DNA from: Methanosarcina sp.
GTDB lineage: Archaea; Halobacteriota; Methanosarcinia; Methanosarcinales; Methanosarcinaceae
DNA: 19,369 nt
Reading direction: 5' to 3'
Assembly: GCA_017883485.1 (NCBI GenBank)
Contig: JADGNM010000004.1
Location: 1-19,369, forward strand
A program made the translations under genes and the position numbers. Of this stretch, positions 1-7,140 are shown in pieces. The first letter of the stretch is position 1, and every line of letters begins with the position of its first letter. The notes beneath the pieces were generated by a model. The model did no database searches and was not told where the DNA came from. It saw nothing but the letters and a program-made list of their open reading frames with translations.

Positions 1-21
1 AGATTTTGATCGGAATCAAAA

Positions 22-80
22 AGAGGCGAGGGTCCACTTCATCCCCAACCTGAAGGTCGGGGTATTCGTGACCCTCTGCG
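22..80. mobile_element. Nested hairpin, possible IS200/IS605-type element end
   Basis: Seen: an outer perfect 7-bp stem GAGGGTC (28-34) / GACCCTC (70-76) encloses an inner hairpin CCCCAACCT (43-50 plus one loop base) / AGGTCGGGG (54-62) with one A-C mismatch. No transposase gene is visible, so the element would lie to the left of the window or be a remnant. Established: subterminal imperfect hairpins of this kind, followed by TATTC-like sequence, mark the ends of IS200/IS605 (TnpA/TnpB) elements. Inference: this is the right end of such an element. It could instead be an unrelated RNA hairpin or a bidirectional terminator. Confidence 0.4.
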
Positions 81-204
81 CTCCCTAGTAATAAATAAAA
101 GGTGAGTTTTAATAAACTGGATATGATACAATAAAGCAAATTAGTCCGGAAGTAAGAGATCTCAGCCATGTAAAAATTTTGCCTCTTGCTACGGATAAAG
201 AGGA

Positions 205-239
205 AAAAGCAAAAATAAAAAACCCGGCTTTCGGGCTGG
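205..239 (-). terminator. Hairpin plus T-tract terminator of the lipoprotein gene
   Basis: Read on the minus strand, a short stem CCCG / CGGG (arms 232-235 and 223-226) is followed at once by a T-rich run (222 down to about 210). It lies 17 to 45 bases beyond the stop codon of the 256-687 gene, so it fits as that gene's transcription terminator. Archaeal termination relies mainly on the U-tract; the hairpin may be incidental. Confidence 0.55.
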
Positions 240-255
240 TCAGACATGGAGAAAC

Positions 256-687
256 TTATTTCACCGTGACAGTAACGTTCATTTCAGGGATATCTTTTAC
301 AGTAAAGAGGTAGCTCCCAGTGCTGCTGAAGGTATAATTGTAAGATACACTGTAATCTAATGCTTTATCCGGGAATAGCCCTTCTTTACTGACAAGTATA
401 TAATCAGGTTTCTGCTTTTTGTCACTCCACCAGGATACGGTATCTCCTGTCTTAATATCCAGTTCTGATGGCCTCATGATATTATAAGGATACACAAGAC
501 GGACAATATAGACCTCCCCGGGTCCTGAAATTGCATTTCCTTTCTGCTCTGTCATGCCAGCTTGCGGTGCCGATGTATCGTTGTCCTTGGGTGCAGTTCC
601 GGTGTCCTTCCCGGCACAACCCGAGGCTATCAGGAACACAAACAACAGAATTAAAACAAAAATATTTCCTCTCACATATACCACCAT
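256..687 (-). CDS. Putative lipoprotein with ligand-less cupredoxin-like domain
   Basis: The product has a basic N terminus, a hydrophobic stretch of about 15 residues (9-22) and a lipobox-like IASGC with Cys24, so it is probably exported and lipid-anchored. A Thr/Asp/Pro-rich linker (26-50) leads to a C-terminal domain (about 55-143) with cupredoxin-style features: ItxGDTVSWW, then a Gly-rich turn before SYLFTVKD, ending in NVTVTVK. The usual copper ligands (His and Cys-x-x-His-x-x-Met) are missing: the domain has no His or Cys. It may therefore be a structural cupredoxin fold with no metal. Start: ATG at 687 is given, but a GTG at 675 preceded by GGTGGT fits better with a TATA box at 697-707, which lies too close to ATG 687. 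The substrate or role is unknown. Confidence 0.7.
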   Translation of the reverse strand: MVVYVRGNIFVLILLFVFLIASGCAGKDTGTAPKDNDTSAPQAGMTEQKGNAISGPGEVYIVRLVYPYNIMRPSELDIKTGDTVSWWSDKKQKPDYILVSKEGLFPDKALDYSVSYNYTFSSTGSYLFTVKDIPEMNVTVTVK

Positions 688-696
688 CTTTTAGTC

Positions 697-725
697 TTTA
701 TATAATAAGTTCAGTTTATATTCAT
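697..725 (-). promoter_or_regulatory. TATA boxes of the lipoprotein gene
   Basis: Two AT-rich boxes, 697-707 (TTTATATAATA read on the plus strand) and 714-725, lie just upstream of the minus-strand lipoprotein gene. Spacing of about 25 bases to the start site would put initiation near 675 or near 692, so the box used decides between the GTG and ATG starts. Confidence 0.45.
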
Positions 726-835
726 TAGCCTTTTGATGAGAAAGAGAGAAAACAGAAAGAATTAAGAGTCATTAAGAGAAAAAGACATGAAAAATCTGCA
801 GAATCGAAAAACGGGCAATTCAGAAATAAATTTTA

Positions 836-907
836 CGTCCCGACTGAGACTTGAACTCAGGTCTAAGGCTCCGCAGGCCTCAAGGATATCCACTACCCTA
901 TCGGGAC
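836..907 (-). tRNA. tRNA-Arg (anticodon GCG)
   Basis: The minus strand folds into a complete cloverleaf: acceptor GTCCCGA/TCGGGAC, D arm starting GGGT, anticodon stem GAGGC/GCCTT closing the 7-base loop CTGCGGA with anticodon GCG, T arm CTGAG/CTCAG with loop TTCAAGT, and discriminator G at 836. It reads Arg codon CGC (and CGU if modified). There is no intron and CCA is not encoded. All invariant positions that I checked (T8, T33, TTC in the T loop) are present. Confidence 0.95.
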
Positions 908-920
908 ACTAGCTAGCACC

Positions 921-950
921 ATTTATAAGCATATCCAAGGATATAAACTT
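921..950 (-). promoter_or_regulatory. Promoter of tRNA-Arg
   Basis: Two TATA-like boxes lie upstream of the tRNA on its strand: one at 941-948 (ATATAAAC on the plus strand), about 37 bases before the mature 5' end, which would give a leader of roughly 10 bases, and one at 922-928, which is too close for a conventional start. The distal box is the better candidate. Confidence 0.5.
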
Positions 951-1078
951 TATTCCTAGAGAATCGCTGAATTCGAGATGCATCATTCCTGTGTCCGTAT
1001 AATCTGAAGAAAAAAATCCTGTCTCTCTGTAATCAATCTCAATAAAGATTAAATGCAACAAATTCGTTTTCATATTTT

Positions 1079-2266
1079 ATGTCTATGACCATAGGACTTG
1101 CAGGAAAACCCAATGCCGGAAAATCAACCTTTTTTAAAGCTGCTACCCTTGCAAATGTTGAAATTGCAAATTACCCTTTTACAACCATTAGTGCTAACCA
1201 TGGAGTTACCTATGTACGGGTTGAGTGCCCCTGCAAAGACAAGGAGAAGACGTGTGGAAAATGTGTGGATGGAGTGAGGCTTGTCCCGATTGATATAATT
1301 GACGTTGCCGGGCTTGTGCCGGATGCATGTAAAGGAAGAGGGCTTGGAAATACTTTTCTGGACGAACTCAGGCAGGCTCAGGCAATAATCCATGTAGTAG
1401 ATGCCTCAGGAGGGACAGACGTCGAGGGCAACCCCGTAGAGATCGGAGATCATGATCCTCTTGAAGATGTAGCTTTCCTGAATAAGGAAATTACTATGTG
1501 GCTCTATGGCATTCTGGAGAGAAACTGGGCAAAACTTGCCAGAAAAATCCAGGCCGAAGGGCTTAAACTCGATGCCGTAATAGCAGAACAGCTTGCCGGA
1601 GCAGGAATAAGCGAATCCGATGTAAACGCAGCTTTGATGGATACGGGGCTTGCAAGGATGGATCAGGTTAAATGGAGCGAAGAAGATATGATCCGACTCT
1701 GCGATGCGATGCGAGAGATTAGCAAGCCTCTGCTTATTGCCGCAAACAAAGCAGATATCGCCCCAAGAGAGAACCTGGATAAACTCAGGGATATTAACAG
1801 GATAGTTGTGCCTACAAGCGCAGCAGCCGAACTGGCGCTCAAGTCAGCAGCAAAAAGCGGGATTATAAGGTATGTCCCAGGGGACAGAAATTTTGATCTT
1901 CTTACCGAGGACATAACGAAAGTGCAGAAAAAAGGGCTTGAAGCTATTCAGAAAGTGATTGGAATGTTTGGCAGTACCGGCGTTCAGGAATGCATAAACA
2001 GAACTGTCTTTGAGCTTCTTGACCTTATTGTTGTATATCCTGTAGAAGACGAAGGAAAATGGTCAGACAAAAATGGGAATGTGCTTCCGGATGCGTACCT
2101 TATGAAAAGAGGCTCAACATGCCACGATCTTGCATACCAGATCCATACGGAAATAGGGGATCGATTCCTGTACGCAGTAGACGCGCGGACAAGGCTGAGG
2201 CTTGGGGAAAAGCATGAGCTGAAAAATGGGGATGTAATCAAGATCGTATCCACCGCAAAAAAATAA
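1079..2266 (+). CDS. YchF/YGR210-family GTPase with TGS domain
   Basis: This is an OBG/YchF-related P-loop NTPase of the archaeal/eukaryal YGR210 type. Members are thought to act with ribosomes, but the exact role is unclear. Seen: G1 GKPNAGKST (9-17), G3 DVAGLV (75-80), G4 NKAD (223-226), and a C-terminal TGS domain (about 318-393) that ends GDVIKIVSTAKK. NKAD is the guanine-specific form, unlike the ATP-preferring NxxE of bacterial YchF. Four cysteines sit between G2 and G3 (C50, C52, C59, C62), possibly a metal site. The length of 395 aa is normal for the family. ATG 1079 has no Shine-Dalgarno sequence, while an AT-rich box near 1041-1056 would place the start of transcription close to the ATG, so the mRNA may be leaderless; ATG at 1085 is an alternative start. 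It heads a same-strand group of three genes. Confidence 0.93.
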   Translation: MSMTIGLAGKPNAGKSTFFKAATLANVEIANYPFTTISANHGVTYVRVECPCKDKEKTCGKCVDGVRLVPIDIIDVAGLVPDACKGRGLGNTFLDELRQAQAIIHVVDASGGTDVEGNPVEIGDHDPLEDVAFLNKEITMWLYGILERNWAKLARKIQAEGLKLDAVIAEQLAGAGISESDVNAALMDTGLARMDQVKWSEEDMIRLCDAMREISKPLLIAANKADIAPRENLDKLRDINRIVVPTSAAAELALKSAAKSGIIRYVPGDRNFDLLTEDITKVQKKGLEAIQKVIGMFGSTGVQECINRTVFELLDLIVVYPVEDEGKWSDKNGNVLPDAYLMKRGSTCHDLAYQIHTEIGDRFLYAVDARTRLRLGEKHELKNGDVIKIVSTAKK

Positions 2267-2315
2267 AAAGAGAAATACCGGATTGTTTTAGCTTTTCAGG
2301 GAGGATGTTTCCCAG

Positions 2316-2990
2316 ATGGATTTACTTTCTTTTGCCTATCCGTTCTACGAAAAGTTCCTGACCTGGCAAATAACCAGGTCACCCTTAAAGACCCCCAAGC
2401 ACGTAGCAATCATACTTAAGGAAACCGATCTCCTTGATGTCAAAGGAATGGAGAAGCTCTTATCTGCAATCACTACTCTGAGAAGATTTAAAGTAGAGTT
2501 TGTGAGCGTTTATGTAGATATTCTCAGGGCTAACCCTCAGTTGAAAACGGAAATCGCATCAACGCTCAGAGCCCGGCTGGAAGAGAGTTTCTCTAACTTT
2601 GCTGAAGGTACAGGCTATACGATATACGGCCTAGAAGGAGAAGTAAAGAGCGGCCTTCCTGGAAAGGACTTTTTCGTATACGTATCATTGGGATTCGGCG
2701 GAAGAGATGAAATTACAAGGGCAGTGCTGACCATCCTTGAAGAAGTAAAGGCAGGAACTATAAAGCCTGAAGAGGTGGACGAAAAGATGCTTGAATCACA
2801 CCTCCTTGTCAAACACGAACCGGATATTATGATCCGTTCGGGAGGACAGAAGCTCTCGGATTTCCTTGTATGGCAGTCAGTGTATTCAGAATTATATTTC
2901 ACAGATGTCAACTGGAAAGATGTGCGGAGACTCGATATCCTGAGACTGATGAGGGACTTTCAGAAAAGGCAGAGAAGGTATGGGAAGTGA
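2316..2990 (+). CDS. cis-Prenyltransferase-like protein, non-catalytic (NgBR/Nus1-type) subunit
   Basis: The C-terminal half has the undecaprenyl-diphosphate synthase signature: IMIRSGGQKLSDFLVWQ (169-185), then a SELYF and W pattern and a C-terminal RRYG, the RxG motif. The N-terminal motif I, normally HVAxIMDGN with the catalytic Asp, reads HVAIILKET here, so the metal-binding Asp is gone. This combination matches the non-catalytic NgBR/Nus1 partner of heteromeric cis-prenyltransferases. A heteromeric enzyme that makes glycosyl-carrier polyprenols has been reported from Methanosarcina mazei, and this looks like its accessory subunit (from memory). It would work with a catalytic partner encoded elsewhere at the membrane surface, making the dolichyl-type carrier for S-layer glycosylation. 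The RBS GGGAGG (2299-2304) precedes ATG 2316. It lies 49 bp after the GTPase gene, probably in the same transcript. Confidence 0.85.
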   Translation: MDLLSFAYPFYEKFLTWQITRSPLKTPKHVAIILKETDLLDVKGMEKLLSAITTLRRFKVEFVSVYVDILRANPQLKTEIASTLRARLEESFSNFAEGTGYTIYGLEGEVKSGLPGKDFFVYVSLGFGGRDEITRAVLTILEEVKAGTIKPEEVDEKMLESHLLVKHEPDIMIRSGGQKLSDFLVWQSVYSELYFTDVNWKDVRRLDILRLMRDFQKRQRRYGK

Positions 2991-3034
2991 GTTAACTGGT
3001 ATTTGGAGATAAGCCGATAAATTTCCGCTATTCA

Positions 3035-3529
3035 GTGATCGTTTGCCCGAAATGCAGGCAGCATGCCCAGATAATAGAGACCGGGAAAAACACCCTGAGA
3101 TGCCAGCGCTGCGGCACTACCCTGCAAACCCGAAGGCTAAGCATGCTTTACTCCTCTGAAGAATTGGCCGATGCAGTAGCTTTTCGGACTCGCTTGCACG
3201 CTGAAATTTCCGGAAAAGGAAGCGAAACTTTTTCAGTGAAAGCCTCTGCAGAAGGGTACGAACTCTCAAAATCCGAAATTGAAGATATGGAAAATTTACC
3301 TGAGCCGACACGAAAAAGAATTTCTGAAAACCTGCCTCCTAAAAAGGACCAGAAATCAGTCTTTCTTGAGCTTCTGAAAGCCGCAGGCGGAGAAATGGGA
3401 ATTGAAGAATTTCAGCAGAAAGCCCTGGAGAAAGGAATAAGCCCTGAAAAGTTCGATTCAATTCTTAAAAAAGTCCTGGAAGCAGGAGAACTCTATTCGC
3501 CTGAACCCGGAATAATAAAACTTGTATGA
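3035..3529 (+). CDS. Zinc-ribbon and winged-helix protein (DUF5817-like)
   Basis: The N terminus is a zinc ribbon, CPKC (residues 4-7) and CQRC (23-26). A charged middle region follows, then a C-terminal winged-helix-like segment (about 107-164) starting QKSVFLELLKAAGG and ending in a hairpin GELYSPEPGIIKLV, similar to wHTH tails of archaeal replication and transcription proteins. It probably binds nucleic acid; the precise role is unknown. Start: GTG at 3035 is the first standard start codon, yet it has no nearby RBS, while the frame is open upstream to 2996 and reads FRYS before the GTG. As I recall, haloarchaeal relatives begin with MYSV, so the true start may be upstream, possibly ATA at 3017, which has GGAG (3005-3008) 8 bases before it. 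It is downstream of the cis-prenyltransferase subunit by 44 bp. Confidence 0.75.
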   Translation: MIVCPKCRQHAQIIETGKNTLRCQRCGTTLQTRRLSMLYSSEELADAVAFRTRLHAEISGKGSETFSVKASAEGYELSKSEIEDMENLPEPTRKRISENLPPKKDQKSVFLELLKAAGGEMGIEEFQQKALEKGISPEKFDSILKKVLEAGELYSPEPGIIKLV

Positions 3530-3795
3530 AGTCCCGATTGCTTTAACTATTAATTGCACAGCTTGTGAAGATACAGCTTTTAATGAGTGCGAAAGAATTT
3601 AATATAATAGAAATAAAACTAAACTGAATTGACTTTGAGCAAATGAATTGGAATAAGCTGGGTTCAAAGATTACTAAAATCCATTTCCGACTTTATGTAT
3701 CGCTCTTGAGAAAAGTTCTTTTAGAATCCAACTCAGAGACACTACAATATTCAATAAAACGTTAACTAAATTTCTTTTGTGTTAAAGGAATAACG
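3530..3795 (+). promoter_or_regulatory. Intergenic region and promoter region of nrpR
   Basis: This 266-bp AT-rich gap holds several TATA-like stretches (for example around 3598-3618) and a ribosome-binding site AAAGGAA at 3784-3790. I see no GGTA-N6-TACC site, so there is no visible sign of autoregulation by NrpR. I see no small gene here. Confidence 0.4.
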
Positions 3796-4776
3796 GTGTT
3801 AAACATGATGGACCCGCAAATTGAGAGAAAACTAATTGAAATTATGAGGGTAATTCACGAAAGTGACAAACCTATAGGTGCCCGAGCCATAGCTGACGAA
3901 CTGAACAATAGGGGCTATGATATAGGGGAGCGGGCTGTACGATATCATTTAAGGATCCTGGATGAGAGAGGGTTCACGCGCAAACACGGATATGCCGGGC
4001 GTACGCTTACTGAACTGGGAGAAAGCGAGATGAATGATGCCCTCATTGGAGACCGCTTTGGTTTTGTAATATCTCGGATAGAAGAGATGGCGTTTAGAAC
4101 TACCTTTAACCCTGAAACCGGAGATGGGGTAGTACCGGTAAATATCTCTTACTTTGACAAAGACGATTTCGAAACTGTTGTTGATGTAGTTTCATATACC
4201 GCACATGCAGGGTATATGATAAGCTCCAAAGTTAAAATTATTGAAGAAAATGAGGAATTTATATACCTGCCTCCAGGAAAAATCGGAATAGCCACAGTAT
4301 GCAGCGTTACTTTTGACGGACTGCTTCTGAAAGCAGGTATTCCCGTGGAACCTTCCTATGGTGGAATTCTTCAGATAGAAAATCGAAAACCTGTACGTTT
4401 TTTGGACCTGATTTCCTACAGCGGAACTTCCATTGACCCGATACAAATTTTCATGAAGCGGAAGCCCACCTCTGTTCTCGAGGTGCTTGAGAAAGGAGAA
4501 GGCAAAATCCTTGCCAATGTGCGCCAGATCAATTACTCTGCCTATGAAAAGGTCATAGAAACTATTAAAAAGGCAGAAAAGGCAGGATTAGGAGGCTGTT
4601 TCCCCTCTGGCGAGATTGATGAGTCTTTATTTGGGGCGCCTGTTGAAATAGGGAAGTTCGGAATCGCGATTGTAGACGGAATTAACGGAATCTGCGCCCT
4701 TGAAGAGACCGGGATTGAAATTGAGACAAATCCTGTTTCTACGATTATGGAGTACAAGACGATGTCAGAAATCTGA
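3796..4776 (+). CDS. nrpR: Nitrogen regulator NrpRI (winged helix + one NRD domain)
   Basis: This is the archaeal repressor of nitrogen-assimilation genes. It binds palindromic operators (GGTA-N6-TACC in Methanosarcina) when nitrogen is plentiful and is released by 2-oxoglutarate. Seen: an N-terminal winged helix-turn-helix (about 8-75) with GARAIADELNNRGYDIGERAVRYH, then a single NRD/DUF128 domain (about 85-320) that ends FGAPVEIGKFGIAIVDGINGI. In Methanosarcina the function is split: NrpRI, with HTH and one NRD, and a separate NrpRII made of NRD alone that bridges to TBP/TFB. This gene is the NrpRI type at the expected length of about 326 aa. Start: GTG 3796 lies 5 bases after AAAGGAA; ATG 3805 or 3808 are also possible. 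It is monocistronic. A candidate operator for this protein lies in this window at 10985-10998. Confidence 0.92.
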   Translation: MLNMMDPQIERKLIEIMRVIHESDKPIGARAIADELNNRGYDIGERAVRYHLRILDERGFTRKHGYAGRTLTELGESEMNDALIGDRFGFVISRIEEMAFRTTFNPETGDGVVPVNISYFDKDDFETVVDVVSYTAHAGYMISSKVKIIEENEEFIYLPPGKIGIATVCSVTFDGLLLKAGIPVEPSYGGILQIENRKPVRFLDLISYSGTSIDPIQIFMKRKPTSVLEVLEKGEGKILANVRQINYSAYEKVIETIKKAEKAGLGGCFPSGEIDESLFGAPVEIGKFGIAIVDGINGICALEETGIEIETNPVSTIMEYKTMSEI

Positions 4777-4904
4777 GGAGAGCCGGGGGTTTGCAGCCCT
4801 TGCTGAAACAAATAGCAAGACCCTTCTTTATGATCCGGGCTGGGATGGAACCCTTCTCCTCAAACATATGAAGAAATTTGTAGTCTCAGAATATTCTTGC
4901 ATTT

Positions 4905-4916
4905 ACTTTTTTTTGC
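4905..4916 (+). terminator. T-tract, possible nrpR terminator
   Basis: Eight consecutive T (4907-4914) lie 131 bases after the nrpR stop. Archaeal RNA polymerase terminates at such U-tracts. No strong hairpin precedes it, so the call rests on the tract alone. Confidence 0.35.
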
Positions 4917-5123
4917 ATCCTGACTTCAAGGTTTAAGGACAAGTGAAATTAAGAGGACAATGTATAATTAGAAATAGAATGCACTCTAAAAAGGGTAAAA
5001 GAAAGTAGTGCAGAATAGTGGAAATCAGGCAAGAAACCAGAATTAAAGCAATAGCCAGAATTGTCCGATTTTTGCAGTTTTTCTGCCTATCAATACATCT
5101 TGAATAAACGGGTACTTTGAATG

Positions 5124-5152
5124 ATTATTTTCTCGAGACGGAAGAAAATAAT
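5124..5152 (+). promoter_or_regulatory. Perfect 10-bp inverted repeat upstream of sufC
   Basis: ATTATTTTCT (5124-5133) and AGAAAATAAT (5143-5152) are perfect inverse complements separated by 9 bases, and the palindrome TCTCGAGA (5131-5138) overlaps the left arm. The right arm ends 42 bases before the sufC start codon. It could be a repressor operator responding to Fe-S or iron status, or an RNA hairpin in the 5' leader. The position points to sufCB regulation; the regulator is unknown. Confidence 0.55.
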
Positions 5153-5194
5153 AAGGGAACCGTATCGAGAATTGAATAAAGGGAGAAAATGTAG

Positions 5195-5938
5195 ATGCTG
5201 AAAATAGAGGATCTGACTGTGGAGGTCAACGGAAAAACATTGCTTCGTGACGTAAACCTCGAAGTCAAAAAGGGATATACCAATGTGCTTTTTGGGCCGA
5301 ACGGAGCTGGAAAAACAGCTTTGATGAGAACGATCATGGGCTTTAGCGAGTACAAGATTGTAAAAGGCCATATCCTGTTTAACGAAGAAGACATAACCGG
5401 CCTACCAGTAGATGAAAGAGCCCGCCGCGGACTTGGGATCATGATGCAGCGGCCGCCAGACATGTCCGGGATTAAACTCAAAGATCTTGTAAGAGTAGCA
5501 TCAAAGGGGAAGAAGAATCCTGAAACCCTTGCCGAAGACCTGGGTATGGAGCACTTCCTGGACAGAGACGTAAACGTGGGTTTTTCGGGAGGAGAAATCA
5601 AGCGCTCCGAACTTTTGCAGCTTGCAGCCCAGGATCCGGACTTATATCTCCTGGACGAACCCGAATCCGGAGTTGACCTCGTAAGCATAGAACAGGTTGG
5701 AACGACAATAAAAGAACTGCTTGATGAGGGTCTGAACTGTCCAGGCGAGAGATGCGAGAGGGGGAAATCTGCCCTTATTATCACCCATACAGGTCGGATT
5801 TTAGATTACGTGAAAGCAGACAGGGGTTATATTCTTTGCAATGGGACGGTCATGTGTTCGGGAAATCCCATGAAGATGCTTGACGAGATAAAGAAAAAAG
5901 GGTACGAGGAGTGTATAAAATGCAGACTGATGATGTAG
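5195..5938 (+). CDS. sufC: Fe-S cluster assembly ATPase SufC (archaeal SufBC/SMS type)
   Basis: This is a soluble ABC-type ATPase that powers Fe-S assembly on the SufB scaffold. Seen: Walker A GPNGAGKT (34-41), Q-loop MMQRPPD (83-89), signature FSGGEIKR (130-137), Walker B YLLDEPES (151-158) and H-loop His198. Unlike Escherichia coli SufC, it carries a cysteine-bearing insert after Walker B, NCPGERCERG (181-190, C182 and C187), and a C-terminal CIKC (C240, C243), plus C215 and C221. These might bind metal or a cluster. RBS GGGAGA (5181-5186) precedes ATG 5195. Its 3' end overlaps the sufB reading frame, which suggests translational coupling. No sufSE or sufD lies nearby, as usual for the minimal two-gene archaeal system. 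Confidence 0.94.
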   Translation: MLKIEDLTVEVNGKTLLRDVNLEVKKGYTNVLFGPNGAGKTALMRTIMGFSEYKIVKGHILFNEEDITGLPVDERARRGLGIMMQRPPDMSGIKLKDLVRVASKGKKNPETLAEDLGMEHFLDRDVNVGFSGGEIKRSELLQLAAQDPDLYLLDEPESGVDLVSIEQVGTTIKELLDEGLNCPGERCERGKSALIITHTGRILDYVKADRGYILCNGTVMCSGNPMKMLDEIKKKGYEECIKCRLMM

Positions 5939-7140
5939 ACCTTAAAAAGAGGGCATTGAGTGCAGCCAATAAAAAGGCTGCTTTTGGGGAGGATTTTGAG
6001 CTGGAAAACTATGAGGAAGGCTCCAAGATTAGCAGACCTATTGAAAACCTCCAGACCCTTGACGTGGACAGCAAAAAAACTTTGCTCCAGGTAGGAGTGG
6101 TACCAAGCCAAGAAGGCAGGTCCGGAAGTTTCATTTTACTGGACAATGCAGTCGCATACTCTTCCCTGAAAGATAAAAATGTGGAACTTACATCCACTCA
6201 CAAAGCCCTGGAAAAGTATGAGTGGCTCAAAGATTACTCCTGGAAACTCGTGCAGGTGGACGCTGACAAATACACGGCAAAAACCTATCTCGAAGATGCG
6301 GACGGCTACTTTGTCCGCGTCCCTGCGGGTAAGAAGGGCTCTATGCCGGTCCAGACCTGCCTTCTGCTGGGCAGCAAAAAAGTGTCCCAGACAGTACATA
6401 ATATCATAGTTGTCGAGGAGGACGCAAGTCTTGACATCATCACTGGCTGTACGTCCAAAAAAGGAGTGGAAGAAGGTTTACATCTGGGAATTACCGAGAT
6501 GTACGTGAAAAAAGGAGCTACTCTAAACTTCACCATGATTCATAACTGGGCCGAGCAGATAGGAGTCCGCCCAAGGACAGTAATTAATGTGGAAGAAGGA
6601 GGAACTTATATAAGCAATTATATTTGCCTGAAGCCCGTGCGCTCCGTACAGGCTTACCCGACTGTCAGGCTCAACGGGAAAGGAGCGGTAACAAGACTCA
6701 ATACTATAGCTATTGCCCACTCCGGCTCCGAACTGGATCTTGGAAGCAGGGCGATCTTCAACGCCCCTGAAACCAGAGCCGAACTGGTCTCGAGGACGAT
6801 CACAGTCGGCGGGAAGATGATTGCAAGAGGAGAAATGATAGCCAATGCAAAGGGGTCAAAAGGGCATCTTGAGTGTAAAGGGCTCGTCATTGGCAAAGGA
6901 AGCCAGCTGGCAATCCCTGTCCTTGAAGCAAACGTAGATGATGTAGAACTTACCCACGAAGCGGCCGTAGGTAAAATTGCCAAAGACCAGGTGGAGTACC
7001 TGATGTCCAGAGGAATTAGCGAAGAAGAGGCAGTGGGCATGATCGTACGCGGATTCCTGGATGTCGGGATAAGGGGAATTCCTGAAGAGTTGAAAAACGA
7101 AATTGAAAATACAATTACACAGACAGCTTTTGGGATGTAA
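5920..7140 (+). CDS. sufB: Fe-S cluster assembly scaffold SufB (SufB/SufD family)
   Basis: This is the scaffold partner of SufC, on which Fe-S clusters are assembled in the cytoplasm. Seen: the beta-helix core (about 130-330) with GSELDLGSRAIF and SRTITVGGKMIARG, a conserved Cys in HLECKGLVIG that aligns by eye with the essential Cys of bacterial SufB (NYTQCDSMLIG), then THEAAVGKI and the family-typical YLMSRGISEEEAVGMIVRGF. The product is 406 aa, shorter than bacterial SufB, and fits the archaeal single-scaffold type that replaces the SufB/SufD heterodimer. The start is ATG 5920, 8 bases after GAGGAG (5906-5911); an in-frame GTG at 5911 exists but lies within that RBS. It overlaps sufC by 19 bp and is followed by a hairpin terminator. 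Confidence 0.93.
   Translation: MQTDDVDLKKRALSAANKKAAFGEDFELENYEEGSKISRPIENLQTLDVDSKKTLLQVGVVPSQEGRSGSFILLDNAVAYSSLKDKNVELTSTHKALEKYEWLKDYSWKLVQVDADKYTAKTYLEDADGYFVRVPAGKKGSMPVQTCLLLGSKKVSQTVHNIIVVEEDASLDIITGCTSKKGVEEGLHLGITEMYVKKGATLNFTMIHNWAEQIGVRPRTVINVEEGGTYISNYICLKPVRSVQAYPTVRLNGKGAVTRLNTIAIAHSGSELDLGSRAIFNAPETRAELVSRTITVGGKMIARGEMIANAKGSKGHLECKGLVIGKGSQLAIPVLEANVDDVELTHEAAVGKIAKDQVEYLMSRGISEEEAVGMIVRGFLDVGIRGIPEELKNEIENTITQTAFGM

Larger units (their letters stand above)
4777..5194 (+). other. Intergenic region between nrpR and sufC
   Basis: This 418-bp stretch has no convincing gene. It contains a small hairpin CTTGCT/AGCAAG (4799-4819), a run of eight T (4907-4914) that could end nrpR transcription, and, near its right end, a perfect inverted repeat in front of sufC. 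A frame running from inside nrpR to 4936 is present but lacks any start signal and looks non-coding. Confidence 0.5.

Noticed and set aside
4700..4936. 78-codon frame running from the end of nrpR into the gap
   Set aside because: Begins within nrpR in another frame, has no RBS, and the part beyond nrpR shows no protein-like pattern.
5125..5784. 219-codon open frame on the minus strand opposite sufC
   Set aside because: Ser/Arg/Phe-rich composition, no RBS, and complete overlap with a gene that has every ABC-ATPase motif; it is a by-product of the codon use of sufC.
6093..6108. GGTA ... TACC in sufB as a second NrpR operator
   Set aside because: The spacing is 7, not 6, and it lies within a coding region.
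6654..7040. 128-codon minus-strand frame opposite sufB
   Set aside because: Antisense shadow of a conserved gene, with no promoter or RBS.
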